DNA from: Massilia sp. Bi118
GTDB lineage: Bacteria > Pseudomonadota > Gammaproteobacteria > Burkholderiales > Burkholderiaceae_D
DNA length: 64,000 nucleotides
Direction of reading: 5' to 3'
Assembly: GCF_918697865.1 (NCBI RefSeq)
Contig: NZ_CAKKMV010000005.1
Span: 248,001-312,000 of the forward strand
How positions within the stretch are numbered: position 1 is the first letter of the stretch; the number at the start of each line of letters is the position of its first letter. Below the pieces are notes generated by a model that searched no databases, was not told where the DNA came from, and was given only the letters and a program-made list of their open reading frames with translations. A program made the position numbers and the translations under genes. Shown piece after piece: positions 63,969 to 64,000 of the stretch.

Positions 63969-64000
63969 TGCGCCCAATCGTCGCTTCACTCGCTCTGGCG
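63965..64000 (+). CDS. start of an exported-looking protein, cut by window edge
   Basis: The ATG at 63965 overlaps the GH19 stop. Twelve residues can be read, MMRPIVASLALA, the start of a hydrophobic signal-like segment. If it is exported, its position right after a signal-less wall hydrolase fits an immunity or inhibitor protein, but too little is visible to claim this. Confidence 0.45.
   Translation, partial: MMRPIVASLALA

Overview
The window is a high-GC chromosome segment from a free-living Gram-negative bacterium. It has no rRNA, tRNA, CRISPR array or intact transposase that I can see. TonB-dependent receptors, paired chemoreceptors, a PHB-depolymerase-type esterase, host-attachment and DUF2058 proteins and the GGGGTCAGA-type repeats together suggest a betaproteobacterium of the Oxalobacteraceae (Massilia, Duganella or Janthinobacterium relatives). 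That placement is inferred from gene content, not from a search.

Layout. 1-3471 (minus) is a compact operon of XapX protein, isochorismatase-family hydrolase, amidohydrolase and DUF1275 membrane protein. 3688-9895 holds an M16 peptidase, a small lipoprotein, an M1 aminopeptidase lipoprotein, a YecD-like hydrolase and a glycine-zipper protein. 10100-16272 carries a luciferase-like monooxygenase, a serine hydrolase, a Ser/Gly-rich secreted protein, an alpha/beta hydrolase, and bestrophin coupled to UV endonuclease UvsE. 16574-23570 is sensory: a histidine kinase overlapping a periplasmic binding protein without a permease, then two chemoreceptors. 24076-30528 is an amino-sugar module (TonB receptor, GH20 hexosaminidase without signal peptide, AmpG-like permease). 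30539-32079 is a ribbon-helix-helix regulator with a striking operator and a PHB-depolymerase-like esterase.

34333-42752 (minus) is the most unusual locus. It is one tightly packed operon encoding, in transcription order, a membrane GGDEF-GGDEF-EAL protein, an alpha-oxoamine synthase, a 1288-residue fatty acyl-AMP ligase/acyl-CoA dehydrogenase/ACP fusion, and a stand-alone copy of the membrane sensor domain found at the N-terminus of the GGDEF-EAL protein. I infer a pathway for an alpha-aminoketone lipid or signal, wired to c-di-GMP and to a membrane sensor pair.

45434-62168 is a complete carbohydrate utilisation locus in two plus-strand units. The first is TonB receptor, flavin-dependent halogenase homologue and GH2 beta-mannosidase. 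The second is LacI regulator, AGE-family sugar isomerase, PfkB kinase, GH92 alpha-mannosidase, FucP-type permease and GH31 alpha-glucosidase. Together these predict uptake of a mannose-rich glycan (N-glycan or mannan), periplasmic trimming, import of mannose, isomerisation to fructose and phosphorylation. Matching palindromes lie before the receptor gene and before the LacI gene. The window ends with an unrecognised gene, a GH19 lysozyme/chitinase without signal peptide, and the start of an overlapping gene that looks exported.
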